Positions 29,606-39,241 are shown, numbered from the stretch's first letter. The stretch is 63,856 bases of DNA from an uncultured Lysobacteraceae bacterium (GCA_946480825.1 CAMLLG010000014.1:1-63856), one strand, 5' to 3'. Made by a program: numbers and translations. The notes: generated from the letters alone by a model not told the origin.

Positions 29606-30766
29606 ATGTCGTTGACGCTGGGCCTGACCGGAATGGATCAACCGACGGAGCTGGCGTTGAAGAGCGCCTTCAGCGACGCCAGCCTGCGCGTGCGCGGCTG
29701 GTCGATGGTGGCCGAAGCGGACGCCGATTTCGTCATCGTCGACATGGACAGCATGTACGGTCCGATGAGTTGGCTGCGCCTGCATGCCGCAGGCAAGCGC
29801 GTGATCGGTCTGACCTCGGCACCGCGCACTCAGGCCGACTTCCGCCTGCCCCGGCCGTTCGATGGCCAGCAACTGGCGCAGGTGCTGGGCGAGATCGGCG
29901 GCGACGCGCCGGTCGCGTCCGCGGTGCCGGAACCCGCGCCGGTGATCGCGGCGCCACCGCCACCGGCTCCGGTCGCGGTGGTCCCCGAACCTGCGCGCGC
30001 GCCAGAACCTGCTCCTGCACCGCCTCCGCCTGCGGTTGCAGCCGCGGCAGCGCCCCAACCGTCGGCGCCCGTCTCCGCAGCGCCCGCGCCTGTTCCTGCG
30101 CCCGCTGCAGCCCCGCCTGCACCCGTCGCGGTCGCGACGCCTGCCGCGCCGGTCGACGCCGCACCGTCTGATACCGGAACCGAGCCCCCGGCGCCCACCG
30201 CCCGCAACACCGCCTTCGCGCACTGGCTTCGCCCCGGTGCGCTGACCGGCCGCGCCCGTTACCAGAGCGGCAAGGGTCCGGCCCTGTTCATCGATTTCGC
30301 CCAACGCCAGTACTACGGCCCGGCCACCCTGAAGCCGCTGGCCGAGTATTTCGTCGCCAGCATCGGTCTGCGCGATTTCGAGCAACTCGACGACAGCGCG
30401 TGGCAGCGCGCCATCGCCGCGCTCGGCGCGCCCCTGCCGCTGAATCGGCTGCAGTGGTTCGGCGGCCTGCTCGCGGGCGAAGGCCGGCTGCTGGCGGGGT
30501 ACAACCCGGACGGCCGCTTCGTGCTCGGCAAATGGCCGGAAACCGAGCGCGAATTCCCGCGCCATTTCCGCATCGCCACCGCGATGATGAAAGGCCCGCA
30601 GACGGTGGCCGAGATCGCCGCCGCCAGCAACGTGCCGGCAGCGGACGTGATCGACTTCATCAACGCCAACCTCGCCACCGGCTTCGCCGAACAGCCCGGC
30701 GAAGGCGCTCCGGCCGCAGCCGACGCCAAATCCGGGGGCCTCTTCGACCGCCTGCGCGGGCGCTGA
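29606..30766 (+). CDS. Protein of unknown function with Pro/Ala-rich linker
   Basis: A 386-aa protein in three parts. Residues 1-105 form an alpha/beta domain with receiver-like spacing (ADADFVIVDMDSMYGPMSW and RVIGLTSAP). Residues 108-200 are almost only Pro, Ala, Val and Glu. Residues 205-375 form a globular domain with a late winged-helix-like stretch (GPQTVAEIAAASNVPAADVIDFINANL). No catalytic motif was recognised and no SD is evident before the ATG. The layout (degenerate receiver, linker, small HTH-like domain) suggests a scaffold or signalling protein. It stands alone before dxs. Confidence 0.75.
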   Translation: MSLTLGLTGMDQPTELALKSAFSDASLRVRGWSMVAEADADFVIVDMDSMYGPMSWLRLHAAGKRVIGLTSAPRTQADFRLPRPFDGQQLAQVLGEIGGDAPVASAVPEPAPVIAAPPPPAPVAVVPEPARAPEPAPAPPPPAVAAAAAPQPSAPVSAAPAPVPAPAAAPPAPVAVATPAAPVDAAPSDTGTEPPAPTARNTAFAHWLRPGALTGRARYQSGKGPALFIDFAQRQYYGPATLKPLAEYFVASIGLRDFEQLDDSAWQRAIAALGAPLPLNRLQWFGGLLAGEGRLLAGYNPDGRFVLGKWPETEREFPRHFRIATAMMKGPQTVAEIAAASNVPAADVIDFINANLATGFAEQPGEGAPAAADAKSGGLFDRLRGR

Positions 30767-30884
30767 CCGGGGCCCGCCGCAGGGCTGCTGAACGCCACCC
30801 GCCGGCCATCGCGCCGCGTTTGTTGCCGCTATGCGCCGCAAGGGAGGACAATAGCGCGTTGTCCTCCGAGCCTCAGACGCCATC

Positions 30885-32810
30885 GTGATCGACTCCGCGC
30901 GCTACCCGCGCCTTTCGCGCATCGCCATTCCCGCCGATCTGCGCCAGTTCCCCGAAGACGAACTCGGGGCCATCTGCGACGAACTGCGCGCCTACCTGAT
31001 CGAATCGGTCGGCAAGAGCGGCGGCCACTTCGGCGCCGGCCTGGGCGTGATCGAACTCACGGTCGCCCTGCACTATCTCTACGACACGCCGGACGACCGC
31101 ATCGTCTGGGACGTCGGCCACCAGACCTATCCCCACAAGATCCTCACCGGCCGCCGCGACACCATCCACACGGTCAAGCAGAAGGACGGCGTGGCGCCGT
31201 TTCCCAAGCGCGAGGAAAGCGAGTACGACACCTTCGGCGTCGGCCATTCGTCGACCTCGATCTCCGCCGCGCTGGGCATGGCCATCGCCGCCGCGCGCGC
31301 GGGCAGCCAGCGTCGCATGGTCGCGGTGATCGGCGACGGCGCGATGACCGCCGGCATGGCCTACGAAGCGCTGAACCACGCCGGCGGCATGGACAGCGAA
31401 CCGAATCTCCTGGTGATCCTCAACGACAACCAGATGTCGATCAGCGAGAACGTCGGCGGCCTCACCAAGATGCTCGGTCGCATGACCGGCAGCCGCACGC
31501 TCAACGCGATCCGCGAAAGCGGCAAGAAACTGCTCGGCGACAAGCGCACCAGCAAGTCCGCGCGCTTCGTGCGCCGCTGGGAAGAACACTGGAAAGGCAT
31601 GTTCGTGCCGTCCACGCTGTTCGAGGAAATGGGCCTGCATTACACCGGCCCCATCGACGGTCACGACATCAAATCGCTGATCGCCGCGCTGAAGACCCTG
31701 CAGACGATGAAGGGCCCGCAGCTGCTGCACGTCATGACCACCAAGGGCAAGGGCTACGACCTCGCCGAAGGCGATCAGATCGGCTATCACGCGGTCTCGC
31801 CGTTCGATCCGCAGAAGGGCCTCGTCGCCAAGCCCGGCGCGAAGAAACCGACCTACACCGATGTCTTCGGCGACTGGCTGTGCGACATGGCCGCGGCGGA
31901 CGACCGCCTGCTCGGCATCACGCCGGCGATGCGCGAAGGCTCGGGCCTTGTGCGTTTCAGCAGGGAATATCCGGACCGTTACTTCGACGTGGCCATCGCC
32001 GAGCAGCATGCGGTGACGCTGGCCGCGGGCATGGCCTGCGAAGGCGCGAAACCGGTGGTCGCGATCTATTCGACGTTCCTGCAGCGCGGCTACGACCAGC
32101 TGGTCCACGACGTGGCGATCCAGAACCTCGACGTGCTGTTCGCCATCGACCGCGGCGGCGTGGTCGGCCCGGACGGCGCCACCCATGCCGGCAACCTCGA
32201 TCTGAGCTATCTGCGCTGCGTGCCGAACATGGTGGTGATGGCGCCCGCGGACGAAAACGAATGCCGGCAGATGCTGAGCACCGGCCATCGCCACGAAGGG
32301 CCCGCGGCGGTGCGCTATCCGCGCGGCACCGGTCCGGGCACCGCGCTGCTGCCCACGCTCGACACCCTGCCCATCGGCAAGGCCGACCTGCGCCGCAAGG
32401 GCGCGCGCATCGCCCTGCTCGCGTTCGGCGCGATCGTGCCGGCCGCTGAAAAGGTCGGCGACGAACTCGATCTCACCGTCGTCAACATGCGCTTCGTGAA
32501 GCCGCTGGACCGCGCGCTGATCCTCGAACTGGCGAAGACCCACGACGGCTTCGTCACTCTGGAAGACAACGTGATCGCCGGCGGCGCGGGCTCGGGCGTG
32601 GCCGAACTGCTCGCCGAGGCCGATGTGCGGCTGTCGATCCTGCATCTCGGCCTGCCCGACAGCTTCCAGCACCACGCCAGCCGCGAGGATCTGCTGGCCG
32701 AAGCCGGTCTCGACGCGAACGGCATCCGTGCCGCGGTGCTCGCGCGCTGGCCTTCGCTGGCATCACAGGCACGGAGCGGAGCCCCGGCCGCACGCGCCGC
32801 AGGCGGATGA
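30885..32810 (+). CDS. dxs: 1-deoxy-D-xylulose-5-phosphate synthase
   Basis: A 641-aa thiamine-diphosphate enzyme that condenses pyruvate and glyceraldehyde 3-phosphate, the first step of the MEP isoprenoid pathway. ThDP-binding [18 protein letters not shown] (the GDG...N motif, about 148-165), the LNDNQMSIS block and the transketolase pyrimidine-binding domain with [14 protein letters not shown] are all present. The start is GTG at 30885. The four-base overlap with the next gene suggests co-translation. Confidence 0.97.
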   Translation: MIDSARYPRLSRIAIPADLRQFPEDELGAICDELRAYLIESVGKSGGHFGAGLGVIELTVALHYLYDTPDDRIVWDVGHQTYPHKILTGRRDTIHTVKQKDGVAPFPKREESEYDTFGVGHSSTSISAALGMAIAAARAGSQRRMVAVIGDGAMTAGMAYEALNHAGGMDSEPNLLVILNDNQMSISENVGGLTKMLGRMTGSRTLNAIRESGKKLLGDKRTSKSARFVRRWEEHWKGMFVPSTLFEEMGLHYTGPIDGHDIKSLIAALKTLQTMKGPQLLHVMTTKGKGYDLAEGDQIGYHAVSPFDPQKGLVAKPGAKKPTYTDVFGDWLCDMAAADDRLLGITPAMREGSGLVRFSREYPDRYFDVAIAEQHAVTLAAGMACEGAKPVVAIYSTFLQRGYDQLVHDVAIQNLDVLFAIDRGGVVGPDGATHAGNLDLSYLRCVPNMVVMAPADENECRQMLSTGHRHEGPAAVRYPRGTGPGTALLPTLDTLPIGKADLRRKGARIALLAFGAIVPAAEKVGDELDLTVVNMRFVKPLDRALILELAKTHDGFVTLEDNVIAGGAGSGVAELLAEADVRLSILHLGLPDSFQHHASREDLLAEAGLDANGIRAAVLARWPSLASQARSGAPAARAAGG

Positions 32811-33808
32811 CGCGAACGCGCATCGCCCCGGATACAGCCTCGATCGTCGGCATCGCGCTCGGCGGCCTCGCACTCGCCAGTCTCGGCTTCGTCGCCGGAC
32901 GCCACTCGACGCCCGCCATCGTCGCGCCGGCAACGGCCGACGCCGCACCTCCCTCACCGAAGACCGTCGCGCTCGGCTACACCCTGCCCAATACCCGCGT
33001 GCATCCGCTGCCGAACGCCGCGACCGGTCGCGGATACGAAGTCTGGGTGGATCTGCCGCCTTCCTATTTCGAGAACGACAGGCCCTATCCGGTCGTCTTC
33101 ACCACCGATGCCGACTACGGCTTCCCCTTGATCCGCAGCCTGCGCCGACGCATCGGCGCCGATGGCCGCAACGTCGAGGATTTCGTGCTGGTCGGACTGT
33201 CGTACGGCGTCGGTGAGGCGTCGATGCCCAGCAAGCGCCGCGACTACACGCCGAGCGATCCGTTCGCACGCGGCAACGTCGGCAGCGGAACCTACGACCG
33301 CGCCGGCACCTACGGCCAGGCCGCCGCGTATCGCGATTACATCGAACGCGACGTCTTCCCGCTGATCGCACGCGAATACCGCGTCGACATGCGACGCAAG
33401 GTCTACATCGGCCACTCGTTCGGCGGCCTGTTCGGTTCCTACGTGCTGCTGACGAAACCCGCGATGTTCAGCCATTACGTCCTGGGCAGTCCGTCGCTGT
33501 GGTTCGACCGGCGCATGATCTTCGATCTCGAAGAACGCCATGCCGACACGCGGCGCGATCTGCCGGCGCAGGTATTGCTGTCGATCGGCGCCTACGAAAC
33601 CACCGGCGACGGCGCGCGCCATCTCAAGACCGACATGATCGGCGACATGCGCCGCTTCGAACGCGCGCTCGAAAGCCGGGGCTACCCGGGGCTGCGGGTC
33701 GACAGCGAAGTGCTTCCGGACGAGGACCACCTGACCGTGCTGCCGCGCACGATCACCCATGGACTGCTGTGGGCGCTGCCGGGCACGGGCCCGTATCGCG
33801 GCGGTTGA
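32807..33808 (+). CDS. Alpha/beta-hydrolase of the esterase-D/IroE type
   Basis: A 333-aa predicted periplasmic or membrane-anchored serine hydrolase. One N-terminal membrane/signal helix (about 13-31) precedes a Fes/IroE-like esterase domain. The nucleophile S204 lies in IGHSFGG, and the catalytic acid and histidine are probably in the D-E-D-H-L region near residue 305-310. Such enzymes cut siderophore esters or acyl groups. It starts inside the stop of dxs (ATGA). The substrate is unknown. Confidence 0.85.
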   Translation: MTRTRIAPDTASIVGIALGGLALASLGFVAGRHSTPAIVAPATADAAPPSPKTVALGYTLPNTRVHPLPNAATGRGYEVWVDLPPSYFENDRPYPVVFTTDADYGFPLIRSLRRRIGADGRNVEDFVLVGLSYGVGEASMPSKRRDYTPSDPFARGNVGSGTYDRAGTYGQAAAYRDYIERDVFPLIAREYRVDMRRKVYIGHSFGGLFGSYVLLTKPAMFSHYVLGSPSLWFDRRMIFDLEERHADTRRDLPAQVLLSIGAYETTGDGARHLKTDMIGDMRRFERALESRGYPGLRVDSEVLPDEDHLTVLPRTITHGLLWALPGTGPYRGG

Positions 33809-33814
33809 CGGGCC

Positions 33815-34858
33815 TTACGGCTCCTCGATCATGTAGCCCTTCGCCACCAGGCGCTGCAGCAGACCGTTCGGTTGCAACAGTTGGCTCATCGGCAGCACCG
33901 CGAAGGTCGTGTCGTTCTCGCGCAACGCGCGCTCCGCGACCGACATCCATTCGTTCTCGATCCGCGCCTGCAGATCCTGCAGGCCCTGTCTGCGCGCGAT
34001 CGCGTTGTCGGTGAACGCTTCGGTGCAGGCGATGAACTGATTGCGATAAGGCAGATTGCGCAGGGCTTCGATGTCGCCTTCGGCCCAGGCATTGGCGCGC
34101 AGCACCATGGTGTCGAGATCGGTTTCGATGCGGTCGAGCGTGCCCCGGAAACATTCCTGATCGTTGAGGGTTTCGCGCGAGAACTCGCGCAGCGTGCCTT
34201 TCGCGTCGGTGATCTTGATCTCCAGCGACGGCACGGTGATCTTCACCTTGCTGCGTTTCGCCGCTTTGCGCACGGTGCCGGGCACCGGCGGTTCCTCGGC
34301 CATGCCCCGCCGCGCGATCGCCTTCTCGTACAGCACCACCGCCGCGACCAGCGGCCGCCATTCTTCGACATCGCGATCGTTGCCGATGTAGCGCTGCTTG
34401 AGCACCGTCCAGCGCGCGTACTGCTCGGGCGGCACCAGATCGCGCAGCATCTTGCCGTCCGGATTCCTGCGCGCCCGCAGCAGCGACGGCAACAGGGTGA
34501 GGCCGCGGAAAAACCCCACGTCTGCATCGAACGTCAGCGTCGGCGGCATCAGCACTTCCTGCGATTCGCCGACCCGGCGCTCCACGTTCGCCGAATCCCA
34601 TTCCATCCGCTTCGGCAGCGGGCTCTGGGTGCCGAGGATCCACAGCGTGCGTTCGCCGCTGCGCACTTTCCACAAACCGGGACCGGGCTGGCGCCCGGCG
34701 ACGAGGATCGCATCGATATCCTCCAGACCGTCCGGCGGCCGGACTTCCTGGAACTCCCCGGCCGGCGGATCGGCGGGAGGCGCGTTCTGGGCGAACGCGG
34801 TCGCCGCGAGGGAACAGCCGAGGGTCAGCAGGACCAGAAACAAGACGCGGCGCGACAT
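33815..34858 (-). CDS. TraB/GumN-family protein
   Basis: A 347-aa exported protein with a signal peptide (about 1-22, ending AFA-Q). The mature part has the TraB/GumN layout: an N-terminal GLWKVRSGERTLWILGTQSPLP block (the family GxH-type strand, here GTQ) and a C-terminal block with NDTTFAVLPMSQLL. The family is thought to be related to metal-dependent proteases, but a function is not established. The family histidine of the GTxH motif is replaced by Gln-Ser, so activity is doubtful. ATG 34858 chosen because it begins the signal peptide. Confidence 0.82.
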   Translation of the reverse strand: MSRRVLFLVLLTLGCSLAATAFAQNAPPADPPAGEFQEVRPPDGLEDIDAILVAGRQPGPGLWKVRSGERTLWILGTQSPLPKRMEWDSANVERRVGESQEVLMPPTLTFDADVGFFRGLTLLPSLLRARRNPDGKMLRDLVPPEQYARWTVLKQRYIGNDRDVEEWRPLVAAVVLYEKAIARRGMAEEPPVPGTVRKAAKRSKVKITVPSLEIKITDAKGTLREFSRETLNDQECFRGTLDRIETDLDTMVLRANAWAEGDIEALRNLPYRNQFIACTEAFTDNAIARRQGLQDLQARIENEWMSVAERALRENDTTFAVLPMSQLLQPNGLLQRLVAKGYMIEEP

Positions 34859-35195
34859 GCGGTCATCCGTGGATGGGAGCGCGGCAGTGTCCAACAAATA
34901 AGCCCCGGCGTCGCCGGGCTTTCGGCATGGCATTCAGCCGGGCGAGAGCTTGCGCGAAACATGCCCGCACGCCGACCTGGACCATCCATGCCCGGCCGGC
35001 ATCGACCGGAGCCCGACCCTCGCGACGCGTCGCGTGGACGCTCCCATCCATGTCGGACCACCAAGACCGTGCGACGGGTCCGCGGCCCCGCGCGGACCGC
35101 GATGATTTCACTGCGGCGCGCGCGGTGATCACAACCTTTCTCCCGCATGAATCCATGCCCGCATCGGCGAAACATGCGCCGCCGGCAGGAATAAT
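34859..35195. other. Divergent intergenic region, 337 bases
   Basis: Lies between the TraB/GumN start and the CorA-like gene. It contains an imperfect GC hairpin at 34900-34920 (AGCCCCGGCG / CGCCGGGCT with one bulged C) followed by TTTC. No convincing sigma-70 or sigma-54 promoter was found; two weak GG-N10-GC spacings exist but lack the conserved flanks. No small gene is supported. Confidence 0.4.
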
Positions 35196-36194
35196 GTGAT
35201 TCGCGATCCGATCGGAGTCATGTGCATGCACCGGGACGATATTCGCGCAACCCTTTTCGACAGGCGCGACCGCGAGGCGGAACGCAGAGCGCTTTCGTCG
35301 ATCGACATCGATGCGCTCGCCGACGATCAATTGCTGTGGCTGGAGGTCGTCGAACGGCGCGCGCTCGAGGACATCGCAGGACCGCTCCGGTTGACGGCGC
35401 GCATGCTGGATGCCGTGCGGACACGGGACACCACCCCCGCCCTGCTCGACGACGGCCATTGCTTCTGGCTGCGGGCGAATCACATCCGCCACGAGGAGAG
35501 CGGGACGCGATTGGAGGCCCATCCGATCGATCTGATCGCAGGCCGCAATTTCGTGGTGACGTTCCGCACTGCACGGCCGGCCGCACCGGACCCGGCGCCG
35601 GACCCTTCGAACCGCGCCCTGGGACGATTGAGCGCGGCCAGCGTGGTCGCGGCGCAGTTGCATGCGCTGCTGTCGAGCTATTTCGAAGCGGTCTCCCGGC
35701 TGGAAATGGCGGTGGAACGCATCGATCAGCAAATCCTCGATCCCGGACATACCCAGTGCCTGGACGAACTTCGCGAACTGCTGAAATCCACTTCGCAGCT
35801 CCGGCGCGCGCTGGCCGCACACCGCCCGCTGTTCACCGGCTTGTCCAGGCCCGATTTCCGGCCTGACGAGCGCGACGAAGCGCAGCGGCACTTCGCGGCG
35901 CTCGATCACAAATACGAGCGCGCTCTCGACCTCGTCGAAAACAGTCGCGACCTGGTCATCGATTGTTTCGAACTGTTCAGCAGCAGAACGGCTCTCGATA
36001 CCAACGACACCATGCGCACCCTCACCTTCCTCACCGTGCTCATCGGCGTGATGGCGGTCGCCGCGGGCGTACTCGGCATGAATTTCGAAGCCGCCTTTTT
36101 CGCATCCGAGACGGGGTTCTGGGTCACGCTCGCGCTGATGATCTTTTCGGCGCTCGCCGCACTGCATGTCGCGAGGCGCCGACGCTGGATGTAG
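35196..36194 (+). CDS. CorA/ZntB-like divalent-cation transporter
   Basis: A 332-aa member of the CorA superfamily: cytoplasmic alpha/beta domain (about 1-150), a long stalk helix (about 160-260) and two C-terminal membrane helices (about 272-295 and 303-322). The selectivity motif GMNF ends the first helix. The following loop (EAAFFASETGFW) differs from the MPEL of CorA, which fits the ZntB branch. GTG 35196 (AGGA upstream) gives 332 aa; ATG 35226, eight bases after CGGAG, is an equally good start giving 322 aa. First gene of the stress block, but without a sigma-54 site. Confidence 0.85.
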   Translation: MIRDPIGVMCMHRDDIRATLFDRRDREAERRALSSIDIDALADDQLLWLEVVERRALEDIAGPLRLTARMLDAVRTRDTTPALLDDGHCFWLRANHIRHEESGTRLEAHPIDLIAGRNFVVTFRTARPAAPDPAPDPSNRALGRLSAASVVAAQLHALLSSYFEAVSRLEMAVERIDQQILDPGHTQCLDELRELLKSTSQLRRALAAHRPLFTGLSRPDFRPDERDEAQRHFAALDHKYERALDLVENSRDLVIDCFELFSSRTALDTNDTMRTLTFLTVLIGVMAVAAGVLGMNFEAAFFASETGFWVTLALMIFSALAALHVARRRRWM

Positions 36195-36243
36195 CCACAC
36201 CGTTCGCCCGTCGCCGGCCGATGCGGTGAACATTCATCGCGGT

Positions 36244-36262
36244 GCGTGAATTTTTTTCACGC
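36244..36262. repeat. T-rich inverted repeat between convergent genes
   Basis: GCGTGAA-TTTTT-TTCACGC, with seven-base arms, lies between the 3' ends of the CorA-like gene and the small gene at 36311. The stem is short for a terminator and is not followed by a T-run, so its role is open; a protein-binding site is also possible. Confidence 0.4.
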
Positions 36263-36310
36263 CGACCGCCGCGGGTCGCAACACGGATGAAGGCGACGAC
36301 ATCGTGCCAA

Positions 36311-36508
36311 TCACGATCCACGTTCGCCTTTACGCTTTTTTCGCTCGCGTTTTTTCTTCAGACCGCCTCCATCCTGCTTGTTGACGGTGGCCCAGGCGAT
36401 GCGCTCGGCGTCTTCCCGGCTTCGGCCCGCCTCCCGTTCGCTCTGCTCGATATGCGCCGCCTGGCGCTTCTGCTTGTCGGTATAGGCTGCTTTCGTGTCG
36501 GTCGCCAT
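36311..36508 (-). CDS. Small hydrophilic stress protein (annotated in relatives as plasmid stabilisation protein)
   Basis: A 65-aa very polar protein. The pattern YTDKQKRQAAHIEQSERE followed by EDAERIAWATVNKQDGGG and a Lys/Arg tail is a recurrent small-protein family in proteobacteria, often labelled plasmid stabilisation although no such role is shown. ATG 36508 has GGAG seven bases upstream. A perfect sigma-54 promoter lies 37 bases above the start. Divergent from the PNPOx-like gene. Confidence 0.8.
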   Translation of the reverse strand: MATDTKAAYTDKQKRQAAHIEQSEREAGRSREDAERIAWATVNKQDGGGLKKKRERKKRKGERGS

Positions 36509-36544
36509 GTCGGTCTCCAAGTTTGCGCATCGCGCGCATGACCA

Positions 36545-36560
36545 TGCAAACCGCATGCCA
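36545..36560 (-). promoter_or_regulatory. Sigma-54 promoter for the small hydrophilic protein gene
   Basis: Read on the minus strand: TGGCATG-CGGT-TTGCA, an exact -24/-12 match including the final A. The predicted start is near 36534, about 26 bases above the ATG. Confidence 0.82.
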
Positions 36561-36598
36561 TCCGAACGCGGAAAGCCGGGATTTCCGTACTTGCGGGC

Positions 36599-36614
36599 AG
36601 GCACGCATCTTGCG
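36599..36614 (+). promoter_or_regulatory. Sigma-54 promoter for the PNPOx-hemerythrin operon
   Basis: AGGCACG-CATC-TTGCG; one change (A for T) in the -24 box. The predicted start is near 36625, 37 bases above the ATG at 36662. The same 16 bases recur in the ABC1-kinase promoter at 46432-46447. A dyad CGGAAA-N7-TTTCCG lies between this site and the divergent one. Confidence 0.78.
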
Positions 36615-36661
36615 TGACGCAGGGAAGTCCCCCGACATCAGGATCAACCGAGGAGCGACCC

Positions 36662-37147
36662 ATGCATCACGAAGAACTCGAAAGGAAGATGTGGAAACAG
36701 CTGAAATCCGATCGCACCGTCATGCTCGGACTCGAAGGCGTCGAAGACGGACACGTGCGACCGATGACCGCGCAGTTCGAAGAGCCCCGCGGACCGATCT
36801 GGTTTTTCACCGCCGCCGACAACCAGCTCGTCCGGCACCTGGGCACCACCGGCGGACGCGCGGTCGCCGCTTTCGCATCGAAGGATCACGACCTGTTCGC
36901 CAGTCTGCACGGAACGCTGCGCGTGGACACCGACCGCGATGTCGTGCATCGCCTCTGGAATCCGTTCGTCGCGGCCTGGTATCCGGGCGGCGAGGACGAT
37001 CCGAGTCTGCGACTGCTGCGCCTGGACGCGGAACACGCCCATGTCTGGGAAAACGAATCGAGCCTGCTCGCGGGCGTGAAACTGCTGATGGGCATGGACC
37101 CCAGGAAACACTATGCGGACAAGGTCGCGGACGTGGATCTGCGATGA
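36662..37147 (+). CDS. Pyridoxamine-5'-phosphate-oxidase-like general stress protein
   Basis: A 161-aa protein of the split-barrel flavin-binding fold related to pyridoxamine-phosphate oxidase, in the general-stress-protein-26 group. Diagnostic features are the strand RPMTAQFEEPRGPIWFFTAADNQLVRHL and the late VWENESSLLAGVKLLMG. Members bind FMN or FAD, but a substrate is generally unknown. ATG 36662 has GAGG upstream; an upstream ATG at 36614 would add 16 residues and lies before the predicted transcript start. First gene of the run through the hemerythrin gene and probably onward. Confidence 0.88.
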   Translation: MHHEELERKMWKQLKSDRTVMLGLEGVEDGHVRPMTAQFEEPRGPIWFFTAADNQLVRHLGTTGGRAVAAFASKDHDLFASLHGTLRVDTDRDVVHRLWNPFVAAWYPGGEDDPSLRLLRLDAEHAHVWENESSLLAGVKLLMGMDPRKHYADKVADVDLR

Positions 37148-37196
37148 CCCCTCACTCATTCACCGATACGGCAACGACAACGACCGGAGAAGGCAC

Positions 37197-37718
37197 ATGC
37201 AGAGAGATATCCTGAAAACCCTGAAGAACGAACACGACGCACTGCGCCAGCTGTTCGCCGAGATCAACGACACCACCGACCGCGCCGAGAAAGGACGCGG
37301 CAAACTGCTCGAGAATATCGAGAAAAACCTCATGCCGCATGCGAAATGGGAAGAGACCGTGTTCTATCCCGCGTTCGCGGAGCGCGCCGATCGCGAAGGA
37401 CTGAAGACGCATGCCGAGGCGGTGCTCGAGCACCACGCGGTCGAACAGGTCGTCATTCCCGAAGTGCATGCCGCCGGCATCCAGACCCCGGAATTCGCCG
37501 GACGCGTCAAGGTGTTCGGCGAATTGATCGACCACCATGCCCGCGAGGAGGAAACCACCCTCTTCAAGATGGCGCGCAAGCTTTTCACCGCGGAGGAACT
37601 CGCATCGTTCGACGAAGAATACGAAGAGTGGAAACAGTCGAACACGGCCGCCATGACCATCGCCGCTGAAAAGGGCAAGGCGGGCCTGAGGGCGGCGATG
37701 AAATCCCTCGGCGGCTGA
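37197..37718 (+). CDS. Hemerythrin HHE-domain protein
   Basis: A 173-aa four-helix hemerythrin-like protein. Iron-ligand candidates are in NEHDALRQLF, MPHAKWEETVFYP, EHHAVEQ and LIDHHAREEETTLF, the usual H...HxxxE...H...HxxxxD/E-like set. Such proteins bind a diiron centre and act in oxygen, NO or iron stress. It starts 49 bases after the PNPOx-like gene with GGAGAAGG upstream, so it is co-transcribed from the promoter at 36599. Confidence 0.92.
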   Translation: MQRDILKTLKNEHDALRQLFAEINDTTDRAEKGRGKLLENIEKNLMPHAKWEETVFYPAFAERADREGLKTHAEAVLEHHAVEQVVIPEVHAAGIQTPEFAGRVKVFGELIDHHAREEETTLFKMARKLFTAEELASFDEEYEEWKQSNTAAMTIAAEKGKAGLRAAMKSLGG

Positions 37719-37748
37719 ACAGACGACTGCCGGACGGCGGACCGGACG

Positions 37749-38573
37749 ATGCCGGAAGGACCCTCCATCCTGATCCTCCGGGAGACATTGGCCCGCTTCG
37801 CCGACGATGTCGTGCTCGACGCCGACGGCCGGGCCGCGATCGATCTGTCGCGCCTGCGCCGTCGGCGCCTGCATGCCGTCCGCAGTTGGGGCAAGCATCT
37901 GCTGCTCGACTTCGGCGACTTCAGTCTGCGGGTCCACCTGCTGCTGTTCGGACAGTGCCGCATCCACGATGCGGCCACGGCATCGACCGGCGCACCTTCG
38001 GTCTCGCTGCGCTTCGAGAGCGGTGATCGCATCGATTTCCACGCGGTGTCCGCGAAGTGGATCGAAGGCGATCTGGATGCGCACTACGACTGGACGGCCG
38101 ATGTCCTGTCGCCGTCGTGGGATGCGCTCGCGGCGCACGCGAAACTGCAGGCCGCGCCTCGGGTGTTGGCCTGCGATGCTCTTCTCGATCAGACGATCTT
38201 CGCGGGCGTCGGCAACATCATCAAGAACGAAGTCCTGTTCCGCACGTCGATCCATCCGCTCAGTCGAATCGCCGCCCTGCCCGATCCGCAGCGCATGCGC
38301 ATGGTCGACGAGGCACGGACCTACAGTTTCGATTTCCTTTCCTGGAAACGACAGCACGTACTGCAACGGCACTGGCAGGTTCACGAACGGCGGAACTGCC
38401 CGCGTTGCGGCGACGCGCTTGCGCGGGTCTCCCGCCTGGGCCTGCGCAAACGGCGCAGCTTCCACTGCGATCGCTGTCAGCGTCTTTACGTCTCGCCCGT
38501 CCTGTTCGACACGCCCCCGAAGCCCGGGAATGCGCCGCGATCAACGGGCCCGGCTTCGCGAAGACCTTCGTGA
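37749..38573 (+). CDS. Fpg/Nei-family DNA glycosylase (endonuclease VIII-like)
   Basis: A 274-aa bifunctional base-excision glycosylase/AP lyase acting on oxidised bases. The catalytic N-terminus MPEGP (P2, E3), the lysine K49 in SWGKHLL, the H2TH helix region DQTIFAGVGNIIKNEVLF and the C-terminal zinc finger (CPRC ... CDRC) are all seen. The GKHLL context and the absence of Fpg-type loops favour Nei. It starts 30 bases after the hemerythrin gene and fits an oxidative-stress operon. Confidence 0.93.
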   Translation: MPEGPSILILRETLARFADDVVLDADGRAAIDLSRLRRRRLHAVRSWGKHLLLDFGDFSLRVHLLLFGQCRIHDAATASTGAPSVSLRFESGDRIDFHAVSAKWIEGDLDAHYDWTADVLSPSWDALAAHAKLQAAPRVLACDALLDQTIFAGVGNIIKNEVLFRTSIHPLSRIAALPDPQRMRMVDEARTYSFDFLSWKRQHVLQRHWQVHERRNCPRCGDALARVSRLGLRKRRSFHCDRCQRLYVSPVLFDTPPKPGNAPRSTGPASRRPS

Positions 38574-38605
38574 CCTGTTGCGCTCCGAACTCGAAGAGGA
38601 CGTCC

Positions 38606-39112
38606 ATGCACCACGACGAACCGGAACGTCATCCCGTCGACAGCGAATGCGACGCGGGGGCCTTGGCGCAGAGGCTGTCGCTGCGGATCGGTTGCCCCGA
38701 AGCGCGGCCATGGAGTTATCGGGCCGAGGATGCCTTGCTGGGGCTCGATATCGCCGCCATCGAGTACGCCGCGGACCGCCTCGCCATGACGCCGGAATAC
38801 CGGATCAAACCCGAGGCGGATCTCGCATCGGGCCTGCTGGACGGCGAATACGACATCGCGATCGGTGGACTGCTGTCGTACGGACATGCGGGCATCCATG
38901 CGATCGAGGTGCCGCATGCCCGCGTCTGGACAGGCGCGACGAGCGAGACGCGCGCGCGCATCCGCCGCGTGTTCTTTCCGAACGTCTGGTGGATCCGCCG
39001 CAACGATCTCGGGCTGCGCTACCGCTTGCGATTCCTGCTTCTGCGATGGCGTTTTTCGGCGCGCGGCGGCGCGGCATCCCGCCAGCCCGGGCCGATCGAC
39101 ACGGGCGGCTGA
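38606..39112 (+). CDS. Orphan periplasmic-binding-protein-like (SBP_bac_3) half domain
   Basis: A 168-aa protein. Residues 30-90 (RPWSYRAEDALLGLDIAAIE, then GLLDGEYDIAIGGL) match the first lobe of solute-binding family 3 proteins, where the order is substrate strand, helix and YDIAIGG strand. There is no signal peptide and no complete second lobe. The C-terminus (about 120-150) is very basic, with YRLRFLLLRWRF. It could be a cytoplasmic sensor, an evolving remnant or a misread pseudogene. ATG 38606 with GAGGA upstream; 32 bases after the Nei gene. Confidence 0.6.
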   Translation: MHHDEPERHPVDSECDAGALAQRLSLRIGCPEARPWSYRAEDALLGLDIAAIEYAADRLAMTPEYRIKPEADLASGLLDGEYDIAIGGLLSYGHAGIHAIEVPHARVWTGATSETRARIRRVFFPNVWWIRRNDLGLRYRLRFLLLRWRFSARGGAASRQPGPIDTGG

Positions 39113-39241
39113 TGCGGCATGCGCGCCGCGTGCGGCGATCCGCGTGCAGGATTTTCATCGTTGCGATCCTTCCTTCGCGGCGTCGCGCCGATCCGGATGC
39201 GTCGTCCGGCCGGAGATGCGGCCGCCGCGAACGCGCAGGAC

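Noticed and set aside
34900..34922. GC hairpin upstream of the TraB/GumN gene as a terminator
   Set aside because: The stem has a bulge and only three T follow; no gene on the plus strand ends nearby.
36509..36604. N-terminal extension of the small hydrophilic protein to 97 aa
   Set aside because: The extension would cover the sigma-54 promoter at 36545, and the ATG at 36508 has a good SD.
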